DNA from: Mariaggregatimicrobium sp964498785
GTDB taxonomy: Bacteria > Zhuqueibacterota > Zhuqueibacteria > Thermofontimicrobiales > Thiofontviventaceae
Assembly: GCA_964498785.1 (NCBI GenBank)
Contig: CAZCJL010000028.1
Coordinates: 1 to 63,947, forward strand
Direction of reading: 5' to 3'
DNA length: 63,947 bases
Shown here in pieces: positions 43,472 to 52,081 of this stretch (positions within the stretch are counted from its first letter, which is position 1; each line of letters begins with the position of its first letter). The notes beneath the pieces were generated by a model that made no database searches, had not been told where the DNA came from, and was given only the letters and a program-made list of their open reading frames with translations. Made by a program: the position numbers and the translations under genes.

Positions 43472-44758
43472 ATGCTGACAATTGAACTATCTAATAATAT
43501 TTTCGGTAATCTACAAGTCGATTCCAATAAATTAATTGGCAGTTTCTGCCCTCATAATTTCTCCGCAAACGGATTGACCGACGACGAGATTGCCGATAGA
43601 TTGCGGAATCCAATCGGAACGCCACCGATCAGTGAATTAGCCCGGGGTCGAAAAAACATACTTATCGTAACCGACGATAACACGAGACTGACCCCGCTAA
43701 CCAGGATATTGCCTCCTGTGCTACAAGAACTTAAACAAGCAAACATAACCGATAAACAGATTACAATACTGATCGGTTTAGGCACCCATCGTGCCATGAC
43801 AGGCGAAGAAATCAGGGAGAAATTTGGCGGAGAGATTGCCGAGAATTATCGAATCGTAAATCATGCATGGGATGATCCGCGCCAATTAGTGTCGTTGGGA
43901 CAGTGTGAACTTGGCTTTGAAGTGATCATCAATCGCCTGGCAATAGAAGCAGATTTTATTATTTCGGTGGGCAGCATCATTCCCCACGCCACAGCCGGCT
44001 ACTCCGGAGGGGGAAAGACAATCATGCCTGGTATCGGTGGTGAAAAGACAATCGCCGACACTCATTGGGCGGCGTTGCAATATAATATGAATGAAATTTT
44101 GGGGAATGCTGAAAATCGCGTGCGCCAGGCGATTATCAGCGTCTGTCGTAAAGTCGGTCTTGATGTTATCGTTAATTCGATTTTATTCAATGGGGATCAA
44201 ATCTATGATCTAATTGCCGGGGATGTCGACGCTGCGCAACGGCAGGGAATTAAAAAAGCAGACGAGGTCTACGGAGTCAGGGTGCCGGAAAAAGCCGATA
44301 TTGTCGTTGCGGAAGCTTATCCCACGGATATTGATCTCCGTCAATCCATAAAAGCTGTGTGTTCTGCGGACCTGGTTTGCAAGGATAACGGCGTGATCAT
44401 CTTATTAGCCGAGTGTCCCGAAGGGATTGCCCCGCAGTTTCCTGATTTTGAAAAATATGGATTCAAAAATCCTGAGTTGATATACCAGGATGTCGAAACA
44501 GGTAAATTCAAACAAAAATTATTAGCGTATACATTGGTCGCAGTCGGTCGGATAATTTCAAAGCGGATAAAAGCAATTTTAGTTTCGCCTAATATTAAAA
44601 ATGAACAAGCAAAGCGGTTAGGTTTTTGCTGGGCACGGGACTTACAGACGGGTGTCGATTTGGCTAAGGAATTGACTTTTGCAGAAGCAAAAATAATGAT
44701 ATTGAAACAGGCGGGAGAAATACTCCCGAAAATCGATAAATATTGGAAAAATGGATGA
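43472..44758 (+). CDS. LarA-family nickel-dependent racemase/epimerase homologue
   Basis: 428 residues of the lactate racemase (DUF2088) family. The family residues all align with L. plantarum LarA at a constant offset of two: H106 in GLGTHRAMT (H108), H172 in PHATAGYSGGGK (H174), K182 (K184, covalent link to the nickel-pincer nucleotide) and H198 in TIADTHW (H200). TDDNTRLTP matches the DxTRxxP loop. LarA enzymes invert the C2 configuration of 2-hydroxy acids and need the LarB/C/E-made cofactor; no larB, larC or larE is in the window. It is sandwiched between two cytidylyltransferase fusions with gaps of 2 and 6 bases, so it probably acts on an acidic sugar or its precursor. That substrate is inference; a lactate racemase placed here by chance is the alternative. 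Confidence 0.85.
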   Translation: MLTIELSNNIFGNLQVDSNKLIGSFCPHNFSANGLTDDEIADRLRNPIGTPPISELARGRKNILIVTDDNTRLTPLTRILPPVLQELKQANITDKQITILIGLGTHRAMTGEEIREKFGGEIAENYRIVNHAWDDPRQLVSLGQCELGFEVIINRLAIEADFIISVGSIIPHATAGYSGGGKTIMPGIGGEKTIADTHWAALQYNMNEILGNAENRVRQAIISVCRKVGLDVIVNSILFNGDQIYDLIAGDVDAAQRQGIKKADEVYGVRVPEKADIVVAEAYPTDIDLRQSIKAVCSADLVCKDNGVIILLAECPEGIAPQFPDFEKYGFKNPELIYQDVETGKFKQKLLAYTLVAVGRIISKRIKAILVSPNIKNEQAKRLGFCWARDLQTGVDLAKELTFAEAKIMILKQAGEILPKIDKYWKNG

Positions 44759-44764
44759 AGGACT

Positions 44765-46147
44765 ATGGCAAAGGTTTCGATTTACATTGCAACATACAAT
44801 TATGCGAAATATATCGACAAAGCGATTAAAAGCGTGTTAGCCCAAACAATGGAAGGCTGGGAGTTGATCATCATCAATGATGGCTCCACAGACGATACTC
44901 TGAAAGTACTCAACGAGTATCGAAATCAACATAAAATTATGATACTCGATCAGGAAAATAAGGGTTTGAATGTAACAAACAATATCGCACTGAGATTATC
45001 ACAGGGTGAATACATCATGCGGCTCGACTCCGACGATATCCTGGACGAAAATGCGCTGCTGATTCTTTCGAATATTTTGGACACGAAACCGGACATCGAT
45101 CTGGTCTATCCTGATTATTACGAAATTGATCCTGAAGGGGAAATAATTAATTTAGTCCGGCGCAAGAAAATAGGTGAAGAAGTTGAATTGCTGGATCTGC
45201 CTGCGCATGGCGCCTGCACCATGTTCAGACGCGAAGTTTTGCAGCAAATCGGTGGCTATATGGAAGATTTCTCCTGTCAGGACGGTTATGAATTATGGCT
45301 GCGATTCATTAAGCGACACAAACCGTATAATGTAAATATCCCGCTATTTTACTATCGGCAGCATCCGGTTAGCTTAACAAAAAAGAAAAACAAAATTTTA
45401 GACACCAGGCGTCAAATAAAAAGAAAATTTGTCGAAAAGAATGGGCATGTCCCTAAAATTTTAGGATTAATTCCTGTTACCAGCCACTCTGTTTATCAAT
45501 TCGGCGAGCCATTCCAGGAAATCGCCGGAAAGCCATTGTTGTGGTACACGCTCAATGAAGCGACACAATCAAAACTGCTGGATCGAATCGTATTGGCATC
45601 GGATGACGCAAAGGTGCGGGACTATGCAATGCAGTTCGAGAAAATCATTCCCTTGAAAAGACCAGATTCACTTTCGAGCTCCACAACCAAGATGTATGAA
45701 ATTGTCAATTTTGTGTTGGCTCATTTGAAAGAAAAAGAGGATTATGAACCTGAGGCGGTTTGCACGCTATACATCAATACCCCGTTACGAACTGCAAATC
45801 ATATTGACAAAGCCATTGACACGATGGTGGTTTTTGATGTGGATTCGGTAATCTCTATCGAAGAGGAACTGGCGTATTGCTATCACCATCGAAAATTCGG
45901 TTTGGAACCGATTGAGAAGTCCAGAGAGATTCGAACCGAAAGGAAGGCAGTCTACAAAGAAAATAGCGCAATTTATATGAGCAAAACTGACATATTTCGT
46001 GATAATAAACTTATTGGTGAAAATGTGGGGCATATTACAATGCTGCCTGAAGAGAGTATTAAAATAAATAGTGCTTTTGACTTATGGATGGTCAAGCACA
46101 TTCTTTCTGATTGGAAAGATAAAAAAAATGACTTGGAGAAGGCTTAG
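44765..46147 (+). CDS. GT2 glycosyltransferase-cytidylyltransferase fusion
   Basis: 460 residues. The N-terminal half (1-225) is a family 2 glycosyltransferase: VSIYIATYNYAKYIDKAIKSVLAQTMEGWELIIINDGSTDD, GEYIMRLDSDDILDE, CTMFRREVLQQIGGY and CQDGYELWLRF. The C-terminal half (about 235-450) has the fold markers of CMP-sugar synthetases: EIAGKPLLWYTLNEA, DRIVLASDDAKVRDYA, LYINTPLRTANHIDKAI, SAIYMSKTDIF, ESIKINSAFDLWMVKHIL. Its CTP loop is altered: VTSHSVYQFGEP replaces the usual A-R-G-G-S-K/R...GKN. It may thus be inactive, structural or use another nucleotide. A single polypeptide would activate and transfer the sugar made by the two preceding genes. Confidence 0.82.
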   Translation: MAKVSIYIATYNYAKYIDKAIKSVLAQTMEGWELIIINDGSTDDTLKVLNEYRNQHKIMILDQENKGLNVTNNIALRLSQGEYIMRLDSDDILDENALLILSNILDTKPDIDLVYPDYYEIDPEGEIINLVRRKKIGEEVELLDLPAHGACTMFRREVLQQIGGYMEDFSCQDGYELWLRFIKRHKPYNVNIPLFYYRQHPVSLTKKKNKILDTRRQIKRKFVEKNGHVPKILGLIPVTSHSVYQFGEPFQEIAGKPLLWYTLNEATQSKLLDRIVLASDDAKVRDYAMQFEKIIPLKRPDSLSSSTTKMYEIVNFVLAHLKEKEDYEPEAVCTLYINTPLRTANHIDKAIDTMVVFDVDSVISIEEELAYCYHHRKFGLEPIEKSREIRTERKAVYKENSAIYMSKTDIFRDNKLIGENVGHITMLPEESIKINSAFDLWMVKHILSDWKDKKNDLEKA

Positions 46148-46154
46148 TAAGGTT

Positions 46155-47957
46155 ATGAAAAAGATACTCCTTTTGAAGTCTATTTCTGATTTAGAGCAAG
46201 CTGAATGCTCTGGATATTTGAAAGATAAAAAAATTATCGTAGCCTCATACGCTGCTCTTTATAAATTGTCAGAGCAAGGAATTCAAGCGACTCCAATTTG
46301 GGATTATGCAACCGATACTGAATTGATGGAAGCTTTTACAGAAGGAAAAAAAATTATCGATAAATTTTGGATGCCGTTTTTTCGAGAGAGAATAGGTGAC
46401 GCCTATTATCGTTTACCTATTTTCGACCTAATTTTCTTTTTGGATGAAGCTTTGGCATCACAAGTATACATTAAGAAAATAATTGAAAAGGAGGAACCGG
46501 GAGAGATTTTTTGTTTCACTTATCCCCATCCACGCCATTGTATAGAAGGTGAATGGGAATGTACAGTTTTCGATTCAATGATTAAGTATATGTGTAAGAT
46601 GAGAGGAATATCGTACAGAAAATTTTTCAAGCATAACTACAAAAGTAATGATGGTAAACTGTTAAAGAAACTGAGTGCTTATTTGAATTATTTATTGAAA
46701 TATTTTCTTGGTATTACATTGTGGCCGTACTGGTATATTTATTCGCTGAAATATAGAAACAGGTTGGTCTTGAGCTTTGTGTCTGAACGAGAACAAAAAA
46801 TGCGCTTTCAATGGTTCTTTGATCAGTTAGAGCAGAAATCTAACTTAAAAATTTTGAACCTTTGGCGTTGTACGTTGCAATATATCGATATATTTAATAA
46901 TGGATTGGTAAGGCAATACTTGAATAAGAAAAGAATCAAAAGGAAGTTACAAGCAACTAGAGCTGAATTCTATGCATATAAAAAAAAGACGAAGTTGAAT
47001 TTAGATATATTGCAGAATCCATTTTTAGAATTTCATTGGGATAGATTATTATTTACATATATCAAATCGAAAATGTTAGCAAAACGACGTGCTAGAAAAA
47101 ACAACAGATTATTTAAGCCAACGATGATGCTTATATCTCAAGCCCATCAGGAAAGAACAATTTCTTTATCTATCGCTTTCCAAAATTTAGGCGTTAAGAC
47201 GATCATTCTTCCACATGCCACGATTCCATATAATCAAAAATTGTTATATAATTATCATGATTATGTCTTGGCAACTGGAAGATTCCAGTCCAATAAATTT
47301 ATAAACATGGGAATAAAATCTGAGAATATTTTAGAAATAGATGATAATCGTTATACTTTAAATAACAAAAAGTATGATCTTGAGAAATTCAAGATCAATT
47401 ATAATATAAATAAACATAAAGTAATTACTATTATTACAAGAAATATCCAGGCAGGGTGCGGCTTGTTCCCTAAGTGGGAAGTGAAGCTTTCCATGGAAAA
47501 AACATATAGATTTTTGAATGCATGTGCTGATTTGCGACAATTGGGAAGCGACTATAAAATAATATTTAAATCCCATCCAGGAAGAGATTATTATGAATTA
47601 TATGATCAATACAAAAAGCTAAATATTATACATCTAATAACAGAACCTGCTGATGAAATAATTAGAATTTCCGATTTAGTTATTGTTGTTGGTCCCTTTA
47701 CAGATGCACTATTCGATGCAATTATCCAACAAAAAAAAATAATCTTATGTGATTGTGGAATAGATAACGACATTGTTACAAAAATTAAAGATGAAATAGA
47801 AGTAGTAGCTGATCCCACAAATTTATTTGAGATTGTCGAAAACATATTTACCCATAATCACATTCAATTATCTAATAATAAAAATCTAATCGATGAATTT
47901 TTAAAATGCAATCATCGAAAACCGTGTGATACTCAGTTTACTAACTGGTTTTCCTAA
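46155..47957 (+). CDS. Predicted GT-B-fold surface-polysaccharide glycosyltransferase
   Basis: 600 residues from the ATG at 46155 (AAGG upstream); an in-frame ATG at 46071 lies inside the preceding gene and is rejected. The second half shows features shared with capsule/teichoic GT-B enzymes: LISQAHQERTISLSIAFQNLGVKTIILPHATIPY, YVLATGRFQSNKFINMGIKSENI, KIIFKSHPGRDYYELY and RISDLVIVVGPFTDALFDAIIQQKKIILCD. The first half, rich in aromatic and basic residues, is not recognised. No signal or clear membrane helix is present apart from a hydrophobic patch near 195-215. It follows the GT2-cytidylyltransferase fusion directly and could transfer the CMP-activated sugar, but its donor cannot be read. 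Confidence 0.65.
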   Translation: MKKILLLKSISDLEQAECSGYLKDKKIIVASYAALYKLSEQGIQATPIWDYATDTELMEAFTEGKKIIDKFWMPFFRERIGDAYYRLPIFDLIFFLDEALASQVYIKKIIEKEEPGEIFCFTYPHPRHCIEGEWECTVFDSMIKYMCKMRGISYRKFFKHNYKSNDGKLLKKLSAYLNYLLKYFLGITLWPYWYIYSLKYRNRLVLSFVSEREQKMRFQWFFDQLEQKSNLKILNLWRCTLQYIDIFNNGLVRQYLNKKRIKRKLQATRAEFYAYKKKTKLNLDILQNPFLEFHWDRLLFTYIKSKMLAKRRARKNNRLFKPTMMLISQAHQERTISLSIAFQNLGVKTIILPHATIPYNQKLLYNYHDYVLATGRFQSNKFINMGIKSENILEIDDNRYTLNNKKYDLEKFKINYNINKHKVITIITRNIQAGCGLFPKWEVKLSMEKTYRFLNACADLRQLGSDYKIIFKSHPGRDYYELYDQYKKLNIIHLITEPADEIIRISDLVIVVGPFTDALFDAIIQQKKIILCDCGIDNDIVTKIKDEIEVVADPTNLFEIVENIFTHNHIQLSNNKNLIDEFLKCNHRKPCDTQFTNWFS

Positions 47958-47976
47958 AATTAGAGTAGGAAGCTAA

Positions 47977-48978
47977 ATGCTTATGAGATCAGTAAATGTA
48001 AAAAATATTGTTTTTGGTCGATATAGCAAGTTAAAGAGGAATACTATTAAGACGCTTTATCGGGATAAAGATAGTACGATTGAAAATGCAATATTGCTGG
48101 CAAGTAGTGGAAGAAGTGGCAGCACATGGCTTGCTGATTTAATTGAGAAATCGACTTCTAAACGTATTATATTTGAACCTTTCTTGCCTAATACTCTCGA
48201 CGATGACTATCAGAGGTTCTTGTTCAGCGAATATGACCATCCGGATAATGAAGGAATATCTAAGGAATTTAGATTATTTATCTCAGAAAATTCAAATAAC
48301 GCGTTACTGAGAGATTCTATTGAAGGAGTGTTAAAAGGAAAATTACCAAGGTGTTCTTGGAGAGATAGAAGAAACAGCCGCATTCATTATGCAGGTCGGG
48401 TAATTAAAGATATTCGAATGAATTTATTTTTAAAATATATTCAAGCCAATTTTCCACAATTGAATATTATTTTTCTGATTAGACATCCATGTGCAGTTGT
48501 TGCCTCCCAATATTTTTTAGGTTGGGAAGATGGAATTGAACTCATTTTACAACAAAGGGAATTAATGGATACTTATTTAAGACCTTTTAGTGATACAATC
48601 AATAGTTGCAATAGCAGAATTGAACGGTTGGCACTACGTTGGTGTATTGAAAATTATATTCCACTTGAGCAGTTCTCAAATTCAGATTGGACCTTTTTAA
48701 CTTATGAGAGACTTTGTACTGATGATGAACAAGAGTGGAGCATTCTGTTTAATAATTTGCAAACTAATTTACATAATTTTCAATTAACAAACAGATATAA
48801 ACCAGGAATGACAAAAAAACAGGGTATCAAATTAAGAGACAGGCGAAAGTTAGTATCTAGTTGGAAAAATAAATTAAAACCTCCTAATGTGGATCAAATA
48901 TTGAAAGTAGTAGCAAGTTTCGGACTAGATAGTATTTATTCTGAAGATTCATATTGCTTGGTAAGGCCTAATTTATAA
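47977..48978 (+). CDS. Sulfotransferase family protein
   Basis: 333 residues. The 5'-phosphosulfate loop AILLASSGRSGSTWLADLI is near residues 38-56, and the 3'-phosphate region LNIIFLIRHPCAVVASQYF is near 165-183 with the conserved Arg and Ser. Both are diagnostic of PAPS-dependent sulfotransferases. FTYERLCTD and a C-terminal KPGMTKKQ-like loop also fit. It probably sulfates a sugar of the exported chain. AGGAAG precedes the ATG. PAPS synthesis genes are not in the window. Confidence 0.88.
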   Translation: MLMRSVNVKNIVFGRYSKLKRNTIKTLYRDKDSTIENAILLASSGRSGSTWLADLIEKSTSKRIIFEPFLPNTLDDDYQRFLFSEYDHPDNEGISKEFRLFISENSNNALLRDSIEGVLKGKLPRCSWRDRRNSRIHYAGRVIKDIRMNLFLKYIQANFPQLNIIFLIRHPCAVVASQYFLGWEDGIELILQQRELMDTYLRPFSDTINSCNSRIERLALRWCIENYIPLEQFSNSDWTFLTYERLCTDDEQEWSILFNNLQTNLHNFQLTNRYKPGMTKKQGIKLRDRRKLVSSWKNKLKPPNVDQILKVVASFGLDSIYSEDSYCLVRPNL

Positions 48979-48995
48979 TTAACTTAGGATATACG

Positions 48996-50075
48996 ATGGC
49001 GGTAAAAGGTAAATTTAAATCTGCATACTTAAAATCTTCTTTATTTAAGGAACTTGATAGAGAACTATTATATCAGGAACAGAAACAAATATGGGACAAT
49101 GCTAAATTTGAGTATTTTCGATATTTTTCTGCTATGCCAAATTTTAATGGTAAATATATCTCAACTGATGAGAAAGGCTTCAGAAAAACGATTCAATATA
49201 CTAAAGATGAAGATTTACCTGTCAAAAATGTGGCGGTATTTGGTACTTCAACTATGTGGGGAGGTCCATCTGGCAGCGATGAATTTACGGTGCCTTCATT
49301 CCTAGCAAAACGATTGAATGAATTAACCAATGATGTGAATTATGTAGTTAATAACTATGCGGTTGGTGCATACACAAGTACCCAGGAGATGATTTTATTT
49401 ATTGAACTTTTAGAAAGGAATGATATCGATATTGCCATTTTTGTAGATGGCGCTAGTGAATTTTTGCGGAGTTATGAAGAATTATATGCAATAGATAATA
49501 ATTACAACTTCTTACGACCTGCGATATCGTACGTTCGATTTAGCATTTATAATAGTATTCTATTGCCCAGATATTTGAATTATATAATAAAATTAAAAAA
49601 AAGTGACTATGGGAGAAAATTGAAAGAATATGGATACAATATTCGTGCTATAATAAAAAGACTGAGGAATAATCACAAGAATAGCGATATCTCAAGAAAT
49701 GATTTATTTGAGAAGCAAATAGATAGAACAATTAAGCTATATGCAAAAAATAAAAGGGTGATTGAGGCTATTGCAAGAGAATATGGTGTTAAAACTATAT
49801 TTGCGCTTGAACCATGGATTTTTACTAAATGTAAATTGTCACAAGAAGAGAATCAAATATTAGAAACTATTGATCAAAACGAGTTATATTCGAATTTTGT
49901 TAAATCTTGCATCCAAAAGTTTAAAATCTATTTCTCTAATCAAAAAAATTGTTATGACTTAACGAGTATTTTTACAACAGATGCAACTGTTTTTATTGAT
50001 GAACATCATACGTCAAAAAATGGTAACAAGATAATAGCCAATGAAATGACCAAAATAATAATTAACAAGCTATAG
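48996..50075 (+). CDS. SGNH/GDSL hydrolase-like protein
   Basis: 359 residues, no signal peptide. NVAVFGTSTMWGG is a block I-like nucleophile region (Ser in GTS), NNYAVGAYTSTQE gives the block II/III Gly/Asn, DIAIFVDGASEF the middle strand, and FIDEHHTSKNGNKIIANEM the block V Asp-x-x-His. In glycan loci such enzymes add or remove O-acetyl or similar groups. The cytoplasmic location suggests work on the lipid-linked intermediate or a sugar nucleotide. It sits between the sulfotransferase and a GT4 gene, all in one direction. The fold is likely; the reaction is open. Confidence 0.72.
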   Translation: MAVKGKFKSAYLKSSLFKELDRELLYQEQKQIWDNAKFEYFRYFSAMPNFNGKYISTDEKGFRKTIQYTKDEDLPVKNVAVFGTSTMWGGPSGSDEFTVPSFLAKRLNELTNDVNYVVNNYAVGAYTSTQEMILFIELLERNDIDIAIFVDGASEFLRSYEELYAIDNNYNFLRPAISYVRFSIYNSILLPRYLNYIIKLKKSDYGRKLKEYGYNIRAIIKRLRNNHKNSDISRNDLFEKQIDRTIKLYAKNKRVIEAIAREYGVKTIFALEPWIFTKCKLSQEENQILETIDQNELYSNFVKSCIQKFKIYFSNQKNCYDLTSIFTTDATVFIDEHHTSKNGNKIIANEMTKIIINKL

Positions 50076-50110
50076 TTTTTAAATATTTTATTAATCTCAA
50101 TGGTAAGAAA

Positions 50111-51295
50111 ATGAAAATAGCCTTATTAACGCCATTTTATCCGAGTACAATATTGCCTAAAGTTCTATCCGAAAAATATAAATTAAAAACAGGGCATCCT
50201 TATACATGGATCACAAATCTTGCTGAAGGTTTATCAAAAATAGAAAATAATGACGTCCATGTAGTTACTTTTAATAGCGAATTTGATACTGATTATGAAT
50301 ATAAAAATAATGGTGTGACATATAATTTTCTGCAGAACAGCGGTAGATTGAACAGATATTGTACATTATTTGAGTCGGATAGTAAGAAGATTGGAAATTA
50401 TCTGGAAAATAACCAATTCGATATAATTCACGGTCAGGGAATGAATATATATGGCTATTTTGCAGTATCCTCTAAAATCTCACATGTATTAACAGTTCAT
50501 TTGCATATCCGCAATATGGCTGAAGCGTTTCAATTGAGTTATAATCATAATTTTAAGAATATATATTTTGGTTTGCTATCAGCAAAATATAATTATTTTA
50601 TTAGCAAATATGCTAAAAATATAATTAGCATTTCACCATTTATAAATAATGAATTTGAAAACATTAAAAATGAAAAAAATATATATTTAATAGAAAATGC
50701 TATTTCAAAAAGTTTTTTTGAAGTTACAGATACATCAGATCAATCATTTGCACTTTTTATAGGTACAATAGATGATAGAAAATCTGTTATTGAATTAATA
50801 GAGGCTGTCCATCGAGTAGGCAATGTATATTTAAAAATAATCTCCACAACAAACAATGGAAAATATTATGAGAATGTTTTAGAATTGATTAGGCATTATA
50901 ATCTTAACAATCGGGTTGAATTTTTAGGTGCAAAAAAGAATAATGAATTAGCTGATATTATGAAAGATTGTTCTTATGTAGTATTGCCTTCCAAAAAAGA
51001 AGGGGCCCCAATGGTCATCTCTGAAGCAATGGCTGTAGGTAAACCTGTTATTGCATCGAATGTTGATGGTATTCCATATATGATTAGGGATTCCGAAACC
51101 GGTTTCTTAATTGATCCATCAAACACTGATCAACTTGCAGAGAAAATTAGCATTTTGAGTAGTAATAAAGGACTGCGTGAAAAAATGGGGAGACAAGCCA
51201 AGGGGGAAGCAAAAAGCAGGTGGCATCCGGATGTTATTGCACATAAGACGATGGAAGTATATGAAAGAATTCTTAGTGCTAATGGTGGAAACTAA
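50111..51295 (+). CDS. GT4 family glycosyltransferase
   Basis: 394 residues, GT-B retaining fold. MKIALLTPFYPSTILPK opens the acceptor domain; the donor domain has FALFIGTIDDRKSVIELIEAV, NNRVEFLGAKKNNELADIMKDCSYVVLPSKKEGAPMVISEAMAVGKPVIASNVDGIPYMI with the E-x7-E motif, and a terminal helical region. The donor is unknown. The gene is one of the most A+T-rich of the locus. Confidence 0.9.
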   Translation: MKIALLTPFYPSTILPKVLSEKYKLKTGHPYTWITNLAEGLSKIENNDVHVVTFNSEFDTDYEYKNNGVTYNFLQNSGRLNRYCTLFESDSKKIGNYLENNQFDIIHGQGMNIYGYFAVSSKISHVLTVHLHIRNMAEAFQLSYNHNFKNIYFGLLSAKYNYFISKYAKNIISISPFINNEFENIKNEKNIYLIENAISKSFFEVTDTSDQSFALFIGTIDDRKSVIELIEAVHRVGNVYLKIISTTNNGKYYENVLELIRHYNLNNRVEFLGAKKNNELADIMKDCSYVVLPSKKEGAPMVISEAMAVGKPVIASNVDGIPYMIRDSETGFLIDPSNTDQLAEKISILSSNKGLREKMGRQAKGEAKSRWHPDVIAHKTMEVYERILSANGGN

Positions 51296-51298
51296 AGT

Positions 51299-52081
51299 AT
51301 GCAAGTAAATAGAAAGAATAAGTTAATACAATCACTTAAGTTGCTACTATATTTTGTAAATTCTATTATTAATGTAAAAAGAGCAATTTTGGCATTTCCG
51401 AGACATGCTAAATACTTCATAGACTTGGCAACTTACAAGAGATTAGAAAATTCAGAACATCTTGAATTCTTGGATTTAGATCCTAGGATACATGAGGCAA
51501 CTGATGATGCAGGGGTAGGAAAAGAATCGTTGTATCAAAATGTTTGGGCTTTTCAATTAATTATTAAGAATAAAGCAGATACGCATGTCGATGTTGGATC
51601 CAATACTTTATTTTTAGGTATGTTAAGTGTTATAAAAAAGGTTATTTTCATTGATTTAAGACCCTTTGATTGTAATTTGAATAATCTTGAGTTCAGGCAA
51701 GGTAGCATTTTAAATTTACCGTTTGAAAATGATTCAATTGAATCTATGTCCTGCTTGCATACAATTGAACACATAGGACTCGGAAGGTATGGAGATCCAC
51801 TAGATCCCGATGGTTCAAAAAAAGCGATCAAAGAATTACAAAAAAAAGTTGCACAAGGTGGTAATCTTTATATATCAGTACCTGTTGGACGTCATCACAC
51901 AGCATTTAATTGTCACCGTGTATTTTCTCCGCAACATATAATCGATGCGTTTGACGAGATGCAGTTGGTCGAATTGTCTGGTATTGGTTCTGATAATTTA
52001 CTACATCGAAACATTGAAATCGATAAACTATCAAATCTTGAATACAGTCTCGGATTGTTTTGGTTTAAAAAAGATGGATAA
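51299..52081 (+). CDS. DUF268-type methyltransferase-like protein
   Basis: 260 residues. HVDVGSNTLFLGML gives a SAM-type first strand, FIDLRPFDCNLNNLEFRQGSILNLPFENDSIESMSCLHTIEHIGLGRYGDPLDPDGSKKAIKELQKKV the family core, and GGNLYISVPVGRHHTAFNCHRVFSP the following strands. SLHTIEHIGLGRYGDPxDPDG is the DUF268 signature, a class I methyltransferase-like family found in glycan loci. It starts three bases after the GT4 gene and its last codons overlap the next start. The methylation target is unknown. Confidence 0.8.
   Translation: MQVNRKNKLIQSLKLLLYFVNSIINVKRAILAFPRHAKYFIDLATYKRLENSEHLEFLDLDPRIHEATDDAGVGKESLYQNVWAFQLIIKNKADTHVDVGSNTLFLGMLSVIKKVIFIDLRPFDCNLNNLEFRQGSILNLPFENDSIESMSCLHTIEHIGLGRYGDPLDPDGSKKAIKELQKKVAQGGNLYISVPVGRHHTAFNCHRVFSPQHIIDAFDEMQLVELSGIGSDNLLHRNIEIDKLSNLEYSLGLFWFKKDG

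Noticed and set aside
46071..46154. Upstream start for the 46155 glycosyltransferase
   Set aside because: It lies inside the preceding gene; ATG 46155 directly follows that gene's stop and has an AAGG site.
51945..52073. Upstream start for the 52074 glycosyltransferase
   Set aside because: It reads the DUF268 gene in another frame; ATG 52074 gives the expected N-terminus MDKPTILFVPSK.
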